From positions 4,526,001 through 4,590,000 of the forward strand of contig JAQJZZ010000008.1 in assembly GCA_030077755.1 (NCBI GenBank): a DNA stretch of 64,000 nt. The letters are read 5' to 3'. The DNA comes from Filosporella fistucella (taxonomy: Eukaryota; Ascomycota; Leotiomycetes; Helotiales). Every line of letters starts with the position of its first letter. Within the stretch, counting starts at the first letter, position 1. A program made the position numbers and the translations under genes. Below the pieces are notes generated by a model that was given only the letters and a program-made list of their open reading frames with translations, was not told where the DNA came from and did no database searches. Of the stretch, positions 1-11,981 are shown piece after piece.

Positions 1-3000
1 GCACGCAAGAAGTCTGTAGAACTCCCAACACCATCATGATTTGCAAGAGACTCTTCATCTTCAAACTTTCAGTTAGAATGATAAGTCAGATACAAACTTG
101 ACGAGGAAATCAGAGTCAAGTTCTGATCCCTCAAGGAGGTTTATAATTGGGTAGAATATGAAAGTCCTCTTTAAGACATTGAATCTTTACGATATAGATG
201 ACGATAAACTGGTATCTGTAGTTTGAGGCCATGCAGAGGATCGAGTAACATAATACACAGAGGAATTGCTATGCGGTTGACTGTACAAGATGCAGAATGT
301 CAGTGTTTCCCTGCGTTCCGTACCACAACATAGACCTCACTCTGCCAATCTTCCCACATGACCATAACTTGACGAAAGGATCCAGACTCATCTAGAGCAG
401 ACGCGCTCAGAATCATGTAAGACACTTTGTCATACACTGGGTTACTCAAGTAGCATGCAACAAAAATTTCGCAGAGATATAGACTTATAGCAAGCATTCC
501 ATCCAGTAGGGCGAAGTTATCTAGCTTCCAGACTTTAACGCAGAACACTGGTTCAGTAATTGAAGGGATTCGCCTCAGATAGGCAACAAGAGTCAATAAG
601 GGAAAGGTATTGGGTGCAGAGATTGTTAAACAAAATTACATACATCAGACAAGCTGCATATGACAATCTGCTTGGCCCATATCGTGGTGTCAGAAAGTTG
701 AGCGCTCCGTGGAATCTAGACCAGGCTTTTTTTATAGGTTACACGCTGAGCGTACCTTGTGTGCGAACGACGGGCAACAAAATATATGCTGCCATGCTGG
801 GACAGGATTGAATGATATTTGTGTAACATGGTACAAGGTTGGTTACTGTCCTGCAAGTGTAGATGGCTATCAGCATGTTAAAGTCGGCTTAAAGAAAAGC
901 AAATTGTTTTCTACCCGCGTTCGAGACCTACACAAAAGATTTGGAGCCGGATTGTCGATATGCGACAAAGGTTCAAACTGGCAGATCAATTGGCTGTATG
1001 CCTTGTGCTACAGGCAACGGGATAATCTAGCTGCTTCAGTATCAGCTCACATATTGGTATCGCCACCAGCAACTGAACAAACTGACATTTGCTTTCCGAT
1101 TGATGCACAAGTGTAATGAAGACGACCAATTGACGACGACTTTGTCGTGCACTCAAATCATTGGCTGTACAGACCGTGCTACAGAGTACAGAAGCTTGCC
1201 ACTATCTAAGAATCAGCTCATGTATTCTGACCAGCTTTAGACGTAGCAAATCCAGAGGATTCCAACTAGAGACACAATCGCCCGATGGTAGAATCAGTGG
1301 ATATGGATAAGCCACAGATTGGGCTAAACTGTGAACATCACCCTCCATTTGCGATATGCAACAAGATAGAAGAGTAGGAAAAGCTGGTTGCACAACGTTA
1401 TCGTGTCTTCTACTCCTTCGCTAGGGGTGTGTGTGTGACACCTCCTCGATGGAGGTCGGATCTAGGTCAAATGAAGCTGTATCACATCACAAACTGAGCT
1501 CAGAATAGCGATTAATTTGGTGGATTATGTACCACCCCTTGTAATACTTGATTTCGATACCCTGCATCAGTTGACGTGAAACAGCAAGGAAAGACGGACA
1601 TAATTGGAGCATTGCTGAGCTAGATTAAAGGATACAACGTGATTTTCCGCAAGTAGCCACCTCTATACCCGTCAAAAATATTGAAGATGCAAGACATAGG
1701 GTATCCAGGGGGAAGCAAGGCTCTTAACGCCATCATATCCTACGAAGATTGGATATGCAGTGCCTGTTTAAAGTCGAATCATTCTCTTATACAGAATTTC
1801 GATGCTCACTCCTCCCAATTTGGAAAAGCAACGAGGTTCGGATCAGTAAGGAAGTGGTTTTGCATGCAAGTCTCTACTGTCAATCACTCATTTGTAGGTT
1901 TATCAAACTAGTTTCTGTTGGTGGGATATATCATCCAATCGGTTGCAATTTGTGTCTTGTGCCGTAAAAAGGTGAAGTCCTATTAATCAACATACCCCAA
2001 GACAACAAGTGCCATAGATTGAATACCAAATCTCACCTTATCCAAAAAAAAATCCAGTCAATTCATCAAATGCAAGTGTTCTTATGTAACAAGCCGTTCT
2101 TTGATGTTCAACAAAGTTTCACTTCAGATCCTCAGTTAGAGCTTGGATACTGATGTGTCACCTGCAGTGCTCGAGCTATGACAAAGAAGCACCGAATTTC
2201 CATATCTGCTAAACCTTTGGCAGCTCATCGCTAAGATCGATTTCAAGTAAATGCAGTCTGGAACGTAGTCTGGACTGGGGATTTTGGTGCGTAGCTCGGG
2301 CTGCTCAGCGGCGTGCAACAAATCATCGTGATGAAAAAGTATTGGCTGTAACTTCCGATGCTCAAGGCCCCTTCCCACTCCTAGTCAGAGGTAGTTAGTG
2401 TGACGAGGAAGGCCTACATGTCGCCAGGAACAGCCGGGGGTGCTTGATCCAGCCTTCACTCCGATTTATCTCAAGGATGTCATTTCAGAGTAGCATATTT
2501 TCAAAAAGAAATATGATTGGTAGTTGATGTTGATACTTCTGCAAATTTGGAGTCTTCAATACTTGTTCTCGCTTTACACCACCCTGTCACGCCGCTGTTT
2601 ACATAGCGATGGTTAAATGTAGCGAAATCTTCCTTCTTTAACCCCTTAGAGGTCAGCGATCTGCAACAGAACCGTACATCGAATCAGATCTGGAGGTCAG
2701 TTATCAGGTGTGCTACTTGAGTCGCATACTGTGGCACATGAAAGCTAGAATATTATTGCAGCGATAGGCATGGAGTAGGAGAAGGACCAACAGAGTTAAG
2801 CAACAGAATCTTCATCGAGGGAGATCGCTCGGTTGTGATACAGTAGAGATTGCAAAGTCTTCCAGCAACCATCTTTGACTTGGCTTGGATGAGACAATGA
2901 GACGGGAAAATGTTTACAGTACCTTGGTACCACTCCGGTCTGATGCGATACGCAACAAAATAAAGAGAGGCAGAGACACGCACCTTGCCACATGCTTGAA

Positions 3001-3357
3001 GGTGTCATCAAAGTGTTACCAAATAATACCCTTGCAATACCTCCACAAAGTCAAGCCAACCATTGCGATTCACTCATGGACTTATAAGACCCAGAATGTA
3101 GTATATTCAATCAATTCATGAAAAACGTATAACCATGATATAAGTCCCAAAAAGCCTGCCAATTCAAAATGCCAGACTGTCTACCAACCGACCAGCAGCC
3201 TCTCATGCAATGTATGCGAGTGCTCGAAATGAATGCTCATAATGTCAAAGATGTAGACGCCAACTCCGATTTAAGAATAGCACCTTACATCCAAAGTATC
3301 CAAGTTCAATGTGTCCCCATCGTTCGATTGATTGGCGAAATAAGAGATGTAGGCCGC
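1..3357. other. Stretch without a supportable gene
   Basis: I see no convincing gene. The open frames are short, on both strands, compositionally ordinary and match no family I know. The longest (300-596 minus, 560-1116 plus) lack recognisable motifs. There is a diverged direct repeat at 984-1061 and 1157-1232. The last few hundred bases must contain the 3' UTR of the transhydrogenase gene, whose stop codon is at 3358. Confidence 0.55.
984..1232. repeat. Diverged direct repeat, about 77 bp, two copies
   Basis: Copies at 984-1061 and 1157-1232 align by eye at roughly two thirds identity. Shared blocks are TTGGCTGTA, GTGCTACAG and ATCAGCTCA in the same order and spacing. It is probably an old local duplication in noncoding or relic sequence. 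Confidence 0.4.
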
Positions 3358-6300
3358 TTAGACATCGAATGCTTTACTCCTAGCCTCGAGAGCGCTCTTG
3401 ATAGCTGTAGTTTATTAGCACCCATCCTTTCGACCATATACATTTGCCTTCGAATCATGCAAATAAAGGAACAGATTCGACTCACCATCGCAACTATCTT
3501 TGGCGTCACCAAATAACATCTTCGTCCCTGGCATGTAAAACATTGGATTCGGAACATCGGCATATCCACTCGCCATGCCTCTCTTCATGACAACAACCTG
3601 TTTACTCTTCCATGCATGCAATACCGGCATACCAGCAATACTGCTACCAGGCTCTAAAGCAATAGGATTGACGGTATCATTGGCTCCGATAACCAATGTG
3701 ACATCGGTATTATCGAAGTCGTCGTTGATTTCATCCATCTCGAGGACGATATCATACGGGACAGAAGCTTCGGCAAGGAGAACATTACATTGCCCTGGCA
3801 TACGACCTGCAACTGGATGAATAGCGAAACGGACGTTCACCCCTTTGTGTTTCAACATTCGAGTGATCTCTGAAATAGCGTATTGAGCTTTGGCAACAGC
3901 CATACCATAGCCTACAACTATGATTACGCTTTCAGCTGTTGCCAGAACATCGGCTACTTCATCGACTGTCGTTTTGGTGATGGCTCCTTCGATCTTGTAG
4001 TCGCTATTATCCGTCGGTGCTATACCACCGAAGAGAACATTCGTCAAGCCACGATTCATGGCCACACACATAATATAGGATAGAATGGAACCGGAAACTC
4101 CTATCAAGGCGCCAACTGTTGTTAGCAGGGGATTGTCAAGCATAAAACCTTCTGCGACAAGAGCGAATCCAGAGTATGCATTCAAGACGGTGATGACAAC
4201 AGCTGAGAAATTTTAGCGATGGCCTCTAAATCGGAGCTGACTTACGCATATCTGCTCCTCCAATTGCAGCAGTAGTGGTATATCCTTTCAAGAAACTGAG
4301 AACTGCGTTGCCACCAAGACAGCAAGCTGCGATGATCGGAGATCCAGGGGCCATCGCAAGGAAGGTTCCCATGGTAGCGAGGTTGAGTCCGAGAAGTGAA
4401 GAATTGAGCAAATGTCTTGGGCCTGGAATTCTGATTGGTTTGGATGACATACGTCCGGCAAGTTTCAGAAAGGCGACAACAGATCCAGTGAATGTCACTC
4501 CACCGATCAGAACACCGAGATATCCAGCAACGAGATGGAGAGTTGATATATCACCGACATGACCAATGTGTGCCATGACACTTCCGAAACTAGTCAGGAC
4601 TGCAGCTAAACCAACGACTGAATGAAGGGCAGCGACAGTTTGAGGGAGATCGGTAGCCGTTGTTCGTCGGCCAATCAGAAGACCCAGGATGGCTCCAACA
4701 CCAGCGACTCCACCAAATTGCATCAATACAGCAGGTGCAAAACCTACAGCTGCAAGAGAGGCAAGAATACCGGAGCTGACACCAAGTATACCAAGAATAT
4801 TTCCTTGTCTGGCCGTAGCTTGAGAAGCAAGACCGGAGAGGGATCCTATACAAAGCAGTGAGCTTGCAAGATATCCAGCTTGCACAAGTCCCGCCATTCC
4901 AGTACTTGCTGCAGCGATGTAACCTCCGCCAAACAGTATTCCGGGAATCGCATACAGCCATGGATACTCGGGAGGATCAGTTGGACCTATCTTGTCAGCG
5001 AAGTTTCCCATTGCCTGAGAATACACTCACGTTTGAACATATCCAGCATTCTCTTCGTAATCACAAATCCACCGGACACATTTACGAAAGCCAGCAAAAC
5101 CGACAAAGCTCCAAGTGCTTGTGGGATGGTATGCGGTAAAAGCCCTCCGCCCATGATGAAGAAACCACCAACACCAACCATGCCTATTCTGTTAGTATAT
5201 TGCTTCCGAGCAAATAAAAATCCTCACCTGAAATAGCATTTGTCACACTCATCAAAGGAGAATGCAATGCAGGAACAACTCCCCAAACCGTTCGATACCC
5301 GATGAGGCCGGCCAGAGCAAATGTGAAAACATTTCCCATGAAAATTGGTCCAGTCGCTTTTCCCAATGCCAGAGCAAGTCCCATACCACCTGTGACGGTC
5401 GCTACTTCTCGGGATGTTTTCTGCCATGGAGTGATTGCAACTACTTCAGCTGCCTTTGTATCTGCTGCAGGGTTTATAGGTCGAGCTGGTGGAGGTGCTG
5501 GTCTGGGAGCTGTAGGTACAACGTCTCCTTTGTAAGTTACAATCGAACCTCGAACTACTTCATCCTTGAAATCGATTCCAAATGAATTGTCTTGTGGTGC
5601 CATCGATAAAAGGAATTTAGTAATATTGTTGGAGTAAAGAGTCGAAGATTGGGTTGGCAGACGTGATGGAAGATCAGTGTATCCTACAAAATTAGCCATA
5701 ATACCAATGGAAGCTGCCTCACATACCGATTACAGTCACTCCATTATGGTGAACCAGCTTCCCCGGCACAGTAGCCACACAATTTCCACCATTTTCGGCT
5801 GCGAGATCTACAACCACACTACCAGGTTTCATAGCCGCAAGCATCTGGACAAATCAGACAAGTCACGAATCATCATATTAAGCTTACCTCCTCAGTAATC
5901 AATTTTGGTGCAGGTCTCCCAGGAATAAGTGCAGTCGTGATCACAATGTCTACTTCGCGGCACTGTTCCAAGAAGAGTTTCATTTCCGCTTCAATGAATT
6001 CTTTCGACATTTCTTTTGCGTATCCACCTGCTCCCGAACCATCTTCTTCTAATTCTACTTCAATGAATTCGGCACCAAGTGATTGAACTTGTTCACGAGC
6101 AGCAGATCGAGTGTCGAAACCTCTGGTGATGGCACCCAAACGACGAGCCTGAAAGTGTTGGCAATTGAATCCAAATGGGAAAATTCACTTACTGTGGCAA
6201 TTGCACTAAGACCAGCAACACCAGCTCCAATGACTAGCACCTTACAAGGTGGAATCTGACATTGTCAGAAAAGAGAAGTCTCTTAGCATGCCACTTACTT

Positions 6301-7181
6301 TTCTGCAGGCTGTTAGACACGTTCTAAACTTATTTGGGAGTGCTTACCCTGCTGCAGTAACTTGACCAGTCATGAATCTTCCAAAATTATTTGAAGCTTC
6401 CAAAACAGCTCTATACCCCGCAATATTTGCCATTGAACTGCATATGGTCAGTCAATGCTCAGTCTAGAAGGCTCACTTACCTCAGAGCATCGAATACCTG
6501 AGCCCTCGAAATTCTAGGTATCATGTCCATAGCAAAACTTGTAGTTCCTCGCCTGGCAAGTCTGTCTACCACATCTCTGTTCTGCGCAGGGTAAATGAAC
6601 GATATGACAGTGGCTCCCTCTCGGATCTGATCCACCTCACTCAATGCACCGTCAAAACTCGGTGCTCGAACTTTGAGCAGTATACTACTTTCAGACCAAA
6701 CTGTTTTCCCATCCGTCAATGTCACACCTGCCTTTTCATATGCTTGATCTGTGAATTGCGCTTCTGCGCCAGCTCCCCGCTCCACAAGAACGCGCTTGAA
6801 ACCTTTCTTCAAAAGCAGAGCCGCGTTCTGCGGGGTAATTGCCACGCGTCTTTCATTGGGATATATCTCGCGCACCACGCCAATTGTCAATTCGGAGTAT
6901 GGAGTTGAATTAACAGGCGGAATCGGCTCAGATGCAGGTACAGGTGAAGCAACAGTTGCATGTCGTACAGGGACGAGAGCTGTGACTTGTGGAGTTATTT
7001 TTCGATTATTCCATGTCTGTGCAGGGCGGTAGAGAGGTCGAACATGTCGTGCTAGAGCCGTTAGCCTGGTTCACAGAGGAACAGAATACTTACAGATGTG
7101 CCACAGTGCAGATCTCTGAGAGACAGAGCGTATGCTAGCACGACACTGAAGTGCCGGCCGCATGGTCGACGTGCTTATCAT
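3358..7181 (-). CDS. NAD(P) transhydrogenase, mitochondrial, single-chain fungal type
   Basis: Proton-translocating transhydrogenase of the inner mitochondrial membrane, transferring hydride from NADH to NADP+. The translation begins with an Arg/Ser-rich presequence (ATG at 7181), then the AlaDH/PNT N-terminal domain ([17 protein letters not shown]), the NAD-binding domain ([16 protein letters not shown]), a long hydrophobic domain II (about 5.5-4.2 kb), and the NADP-binding domain III ([26 protein letters not shown]). All three domains are on one chain of roughly 1,090 residues, as usual in fungi. There are about eleven short introns. Those placed exactly are 7052-7093, 6303-6347 and 6256-6298, the last two flanking a 4-nt exon (6299-6302). 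The 3' end is easily misread: reading through the GTGAGT donor near 3486 gives a stop at 3415, whereas splicing to the acceptor near 3415 gives the family-typical C-terminus ending KAFDV at 3358. No disabling change seen. Confidence 0.93.
6299..6302 (-). other. Apparent 4-nt microexon (AAAA) in the transhydrogenase gene
   Basis: Upstream exon ends ...GCAGCAGG at 6348. Intron 6303-6347 starts GTAAGC, carries TCTAAC and ends CTGCAG. Then AAAA, then intron 6256-6298 starting GTAAGT and ending TGTCAG. Only inclusion of the four bases restores the frame and yields the family-typical AAGKIPP before the Rossmann motif. One long intron skipping AAAA would shift the frame. Confidence 0.75.
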
Positions 7182-7360
7182 GATCGAAACGCGGTCTTCC
7201 GCGCTGGGGAGGAGATGCCTTTATGAGTTCACATGCCAAGCAGTGGATATCGTGGTCGGAAGATTGATGCGTTGTTGTTCGAGGAGTCGGGACGAAAATG
7301 CAATGTAATGTGCGGTGTGAAGGTTCACAAGGTGGAGTTGAAGAGAAGATTGAGGTTGTG

Positions 7361-7432
7361 GAGGAGGAGGAGGAGAAGAGAGTAGAGTATAGAGTGGAGT
7401 AGAGTAGAGTAGAGTACCTAGACTAGAGTGGG
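7361..7432. repeat. GGAGGA / TAGAG microsatellite
   Basis: Runs of (GGA)n followed by repeated (T/G)AGAG pentamers directly upstream of the transhydrogenase gene. Simple-sequence DNA in the promoter region. Confidence 0.7.
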
Positions 7433-8943
7433 AGATCAAGAGCAAGTAGAGCTCACTTACATCCGGCGGCGGCTGCAGTTTGACATCTGCCTGCGCCTTC
7501 CTACCTGGTCTTGGTGTGTCTGTACTGTCCTGCTCGGAGGCGGAGGAGTCGAGTACTCGTAAGTCGTAAGTCGTAACTCGCACTCTCATAGGTGGGGCAT
7601 TTGGGTGTCTGCACTGCACTGCACTACACTGGTGTTTGGTGTCTGGTGTCTGGTGCCGACTTGTCGATTTGGGTCGTTGGTGTGTCCTCGTGTGGGGTTG
7701 TAATGAGACTCCACAAGCCGCTTCCTGGGGTAAAAGTGGATGGGTTCTGGATGGAAGAAGCGGGGAAGGGGGCGAGGGAGTTCGGTCGCTATGGCAGTAT
7801 CAATGACTTCAACTGTATCGAATTGTTAAATATTGAATTGGATACATTTATTGTATTCTAGAATCGAACTGCTCGCTTTGGAAGATAAAATCTACTTTAA
7901 ATACTTGTATGCACTTTCATGAAGTGCGTACAGTACAAGTACATGTGTCTAACCTTGATTCTTGGAGCCTTGTCACCTTGGCTTGTCTTTTTGGGACCCT
8001 TCATGCGGGAAAGGTTTCGGCTCGGATGCCACAGCTACACCTGCATGATAACTCCATCAATCTGGCCATTAGAAGAAATGGCTCATTTGGTGGTGTGACT
8101 TGATATGCCGTTTCAAAAGAGCGGATGAACTCTTGTTTGAAGGTGTGGCTTTTGATATCCATGCATACGTAGTATATGCTGTCAGCCACCCGCTGTGGAT
8201 GGGAGAATGCTCACATGACCAAGTATCCTCGAATTACCTAAGGTAAGATATCTTGAATAGAGTCACGTACTTTGTCTGCCAGCTTGTCAAATCCTACAGC
8301 AGCTATCGGTGTCTAATCACAATCTCCTCTCGTTCTTGATCTTTAATCCCCATTCAAAGCATCATGTCATAACATGCGATTGTCAGAGATATCCCCAACT
8401 TGTTCCACCACAAGATACTTAAGCCCTCAAGAATTATGAATATAGGCCTGGTGTTTACTGTTACGATTCTTTTGCATGCCTTTTCAAACTGATTGTTTCC
8501 TGCGATATCCTCCGGTATCCAATATATGGGTATCTGGTTTCAAAGACGCGGCATCGCTATACAGTATAGCCCTCTGGTAAACTATCTACTTTTCGAGAAG
8601 GCATCATCTTTGATATCAGGTTTAGGGTCGAAATTGTGGCTCGGGACGTCTTTCAGATACATGTCACAGACTGCAGCCTTTCGGTATCATTTTAAAATCG
8701 AGTTGATAGCTTCAGACAATTCCGCGCTGCAACAGTCCACCCAAGTATACAGAAACCCAATGTATTCGGGAGCCACATACTGGACACCTAAATCAACTTC
8801 ATGTGGAGTAGTCCGAGTAGGTTCAATTAACACATGCACGTGGGCTCGACATTACTAAAATGCAATGCAGTTCTCAAAATGCTGCTAGACTGTGAATTGT
8901 TGTGATTTGGCTGCGTGGAACATTAGGAATGATTTCGAAGTGG

Positions 8944-8974
8944 ACTGAGGCTGAGGCTGAGGCTGAGGCTGAGG
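8944..8974. repeat. (GAGGCT)n hexamer repeat
   Basis: About four and a half perfect tandem copies of the hexamer, in noncoding DNA. Confidence 0.8.
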
Positions 8975-9356
8975 AAGAAGAAAATGAGACCTGGGATGAG
9001 ACAGGAGGTTTACACAGCATCACATAATTAAGTCCTGCCATTCTTCATGTTAGGAGTCGAGATCCCTATTGAAGGGCTAATATAAGGAATACCGGTGTTG
9101 AATTTCCTATGAGGGTGTTTCAACTTTAAAAAGTAAACAACATTATCACCTAAAAGCGATCGTTTTGAATCCCGGGTGACAACTATCTTTCCCCCTCGAG
9201 CTACTGGATGCAGGATCATCTGAATACCCATTCCACAATCATTAGCTGCGCAGCAGTTTAGATAACTCCAAGTTGGGTGCTCTTCATATTTGCGGTGGTA
9301 GAGGAGTTTCTTTGGGATGTCGGCCATTAATATCTTCCGCAGGCGTATTCAAGTCC

Positions 9357-10984
9357 TCAGACATACTTCTCCTTTGACGCCTCTTCCTCCGCTTCAACAA
9401 GGGTCGTTGCATCCCTCTCCCTCTTCCTCGTATCCCTAGCTTGTAAATACTGCAACACAATACTCAACGACACAATACATACACCCATCACACTTGCGAA
9501 GATGAACGCAGGTCTAAACTTTGGCGCTTCCTTAGTTCTCCAAACTGCGTCTGCAACCCAGATCTGATTCACGTAACTGGCTATGTTGCTGAATGCCGTC
9601 AAGAAACCTCGCATCTCATGGTCATGCGGCATCAGATCAGGGAACCAGGAGTAGTAAATTCCAGGCACACCGGCACACATATAGGTAGCGTAGTATCCTA
9701 CATAGAGAAGTGGCTTGGGTACAGTCCAGACAGCGATGATGACGGCGCCGAAAAAGGTACCAGCTTGCATCACAGTGATAGCTTGCCATCTCCTACCTTT
9801 CAGTAAAGGAGAGTCTGACAACATTCCTGCTAGTATCTGAACCACAACCCCAACAGCAGCTTGTCCTGTCGGCCAAACATTGACCTGATATACCGTATGC
9901 TTAGTTGCTTTCAAATATAACGCGAAAGCAGGTTGCGCAATCGGAAAACTACTTTGGATGAAAAAATACCCTAGTGGCAAGAGCCAGAACTGCCATTGTT
10001 TCATAATTCTGAATATCTTAGTTCTATCCCATGCAGCTGCTCCGAGAGGTTTATATCCGTCTTTGAGAAGACGTTGCCGAGCGAGTGCGGCTTCATTTGG
10101 AGAGAGGTAGAATGCGCGCGTGTTTTCTGGGAAATCCGGATTGAAAAAATAACCAATAACACCAACGGGAAGAGAAATGATTCCACAAATTATGTAAAGC
10201 CATTGCCAACCTGAGTGGCCTAGCTTTCCGGAAAGATTGGAATAGGCTCCTGCCTGGAGATAACCCGAAAACATGCCCGCCATGGTGGCAGTTGAGTAAA
10301 AAAGTGTTACTCTTTTGCCCCGTTCAACTTTCGTGTCTGCAACAGTCAGTTCGTGTAATTTGGGAAAGAAGGGGGAGACTTACACCAAGAACTGATAACA
10401 TAAATAATGACCGGAAAAAATGCACCTTCACACAGACCAATTAAAAATCTTAACGCATAGAGTTGAGAAGTCTTGTTGACAGCTGCACAACAAAATGTAA
10501 AAACCGCCCACAGCACCTCCAACGACGACACCAAATAACTCGGTCTCACTTTACTGACCAGCATCACAGCTGGCAGTTGTCCCACCACATATCCAGCAGT
10601 AAAAACATTACTCAAGTATGTCAATTCATTCCCACGCATGTCCAATGCCTCTTTCATACCAGATACGTAGGCATTATTGATGTTTTCCTGATCGAGATTT
10701 TTACAGAAATACCCAAGACAGGTATATGTGAGTAGAAAGAAGTCTAATTTGAGCAAGAACTTCTTCTCCTCTGGTGGTTTGTCAGGATCGTCCCAGATAT
10801 ATCGTTGAATGCTGCGCCATGTCCAGTGGAATCTGGCTTTCCAACCAGGTCGATTCCATGCTTTTTGGGCAATATCGGTTCGCGAGTTGTTGATGCTTTC
10901 CTGCATGACTTGTCCTTGGGAGCGAGACTGAGTCTTCTCGCCTAACCCTATCGTAGATGAAATGGCTGAATGAATCTCCGCCAT
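9357..10984 (-). CDS. MFS transporter, anion:cation symporter (allantoate/pantothenate permease-like) family
   Basis: Plasma-membrane importer of the Dal5/Fen2/Tna1-type ACS family, which carry small organic anions and vitamins. The substrate cannot be read from sequence. ATG at 10984; one 47-bp intron (10337-10383) joins ...VISSWY to TKVERGKR, giving a protein of about 526 residues. Typical features: a long cytosolic N-terminus, the ACS signature DQENINNAYVSGMKE in TM1-loop1, LRFLIGLCEGAFFPV in TM4, and the WYTKVERGKR loop with the following ATMAGMFSGYLQA helix. The cytosolic tail is rich in Arg/Glu. It is transcribed away from the dioxygenase gene at 11982 with about 1 kb between the two starts, so co-regulation is possible but not shown. 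Confidence 0.88.
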
Positions 10985-11981
10985 ATTGGAAACGGGTTTG
11001 GGAGGTTTGTTTGGTCAGGAGCTGTGACTGTGTCACTCCTAGCGTGCGAAGTGATATTTCAATGAGGACTACGGAAGAGCTTTAATCTTATTGAACACAC
11101 GAGATTTTCTCCATGATTGCCATCCCATTATCTATTGCGCGATCAAAATGCCTCTGTCGCCATTCAAGCTGTCACTCGTTTGTCAGCTTAAGTATGTAGG
11201 AAATTCCATTGCTCCACTAGATTTATGGGTTTGACGTTCCTACCCAACCCTGGAAGAGTAATTCCGACGCTATGGAACTACAAAAGATCTTTCCCAGAGA
11301 ATATGCGGATTTAGACGCTAGTATGGACCTGACAGACACAAGTATGTGAGTAGTCACGGATCTTCGCCGTGGATTGAACGCGAGAACGCTACGAGAATGT
11401 ATTCAACGTAAGCATTTCCCCACTCGAGACAGGGGATATTCCTGGAAATTGTACCTGTCTTGGTTTAATTGCTTGTCGAAGCTTGTTACTCCGCCCTGAG
11501 AAACATACATTCGGCACGATACCCGCTGGAGGTGTCAGATTCATGGCCAACAGTAAACAGCTAAAACCAAATCTGATAACTTCCGATAACAGTCCACATT
11601 AGCGTATTATTAATCAGCAGGAAAAAAGAGGAGCTGCGATGAGAACTCTTCGCAATCAAACCCCGCAGGTAAGTCTGATAGAGATGTTTGTCCAATGGGC
11701 ACGTTGAACCGAGATGGCGAAAAGCACCCCAAAATGACGAACAAACGACGATCTCACCCCATTCTTCAACCTCGCACCTAAAAGCATCAAGCAACGTTGT
11801 AGCTGACAAGATTCTTCCTAGACTTGTTCTCAGAGGGACGTATATGTATGATGAAATAGGGGTAGGGGATGTCGTAAGATATATATGGAGACCTTGATAG
11901 GCACTCGCTTGATAAAAAGGGGAGACAAAAGACGTACGCACAGCTCTCAGGTTAATTCCACATTGAATCACTGTCACAATC
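10985..11981. promoter_or_regulatory. Divergent promoter region between MFS transporter and dioxygenase
   Basis: The space between two divergent start codons. A TATA-like run (ATATATATGG around 11877-11886) lies about 100 bp before the dioxygenase ATG. The minus-strand frame at 11561-12031 overlaps the dioxygenase start and looks spurious. No other element recognised. Confidence 0.45.

Larger units (their letters stand above)
7182..9356. other. Intergenic region
   Basis: No gene supported. The first 400 bp is the transhydrogenase promoter/5' UTR side and holds a purine-rich microsatellite (7361-7432). A (GAGGCT)n tract lies at 8944-8974. A 99-codon minus-strand frame at 9028-9327 matches nothing I know and probably lies in the 3' UTR side of the MFS gene. 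Confidence 0.5.

Noticed and set aside
4590..4961. 123-codon frame rich in Trp, Cys and Ser inside the transhydrogenase exon
   Set aside because: Out-of-frame shadow of the membrane domain coding sequence.
9028..9327. 99-codon minus-strand frame next to the MFS gene
   Set aside because: No family resemblance; position fits a 3' UTR.
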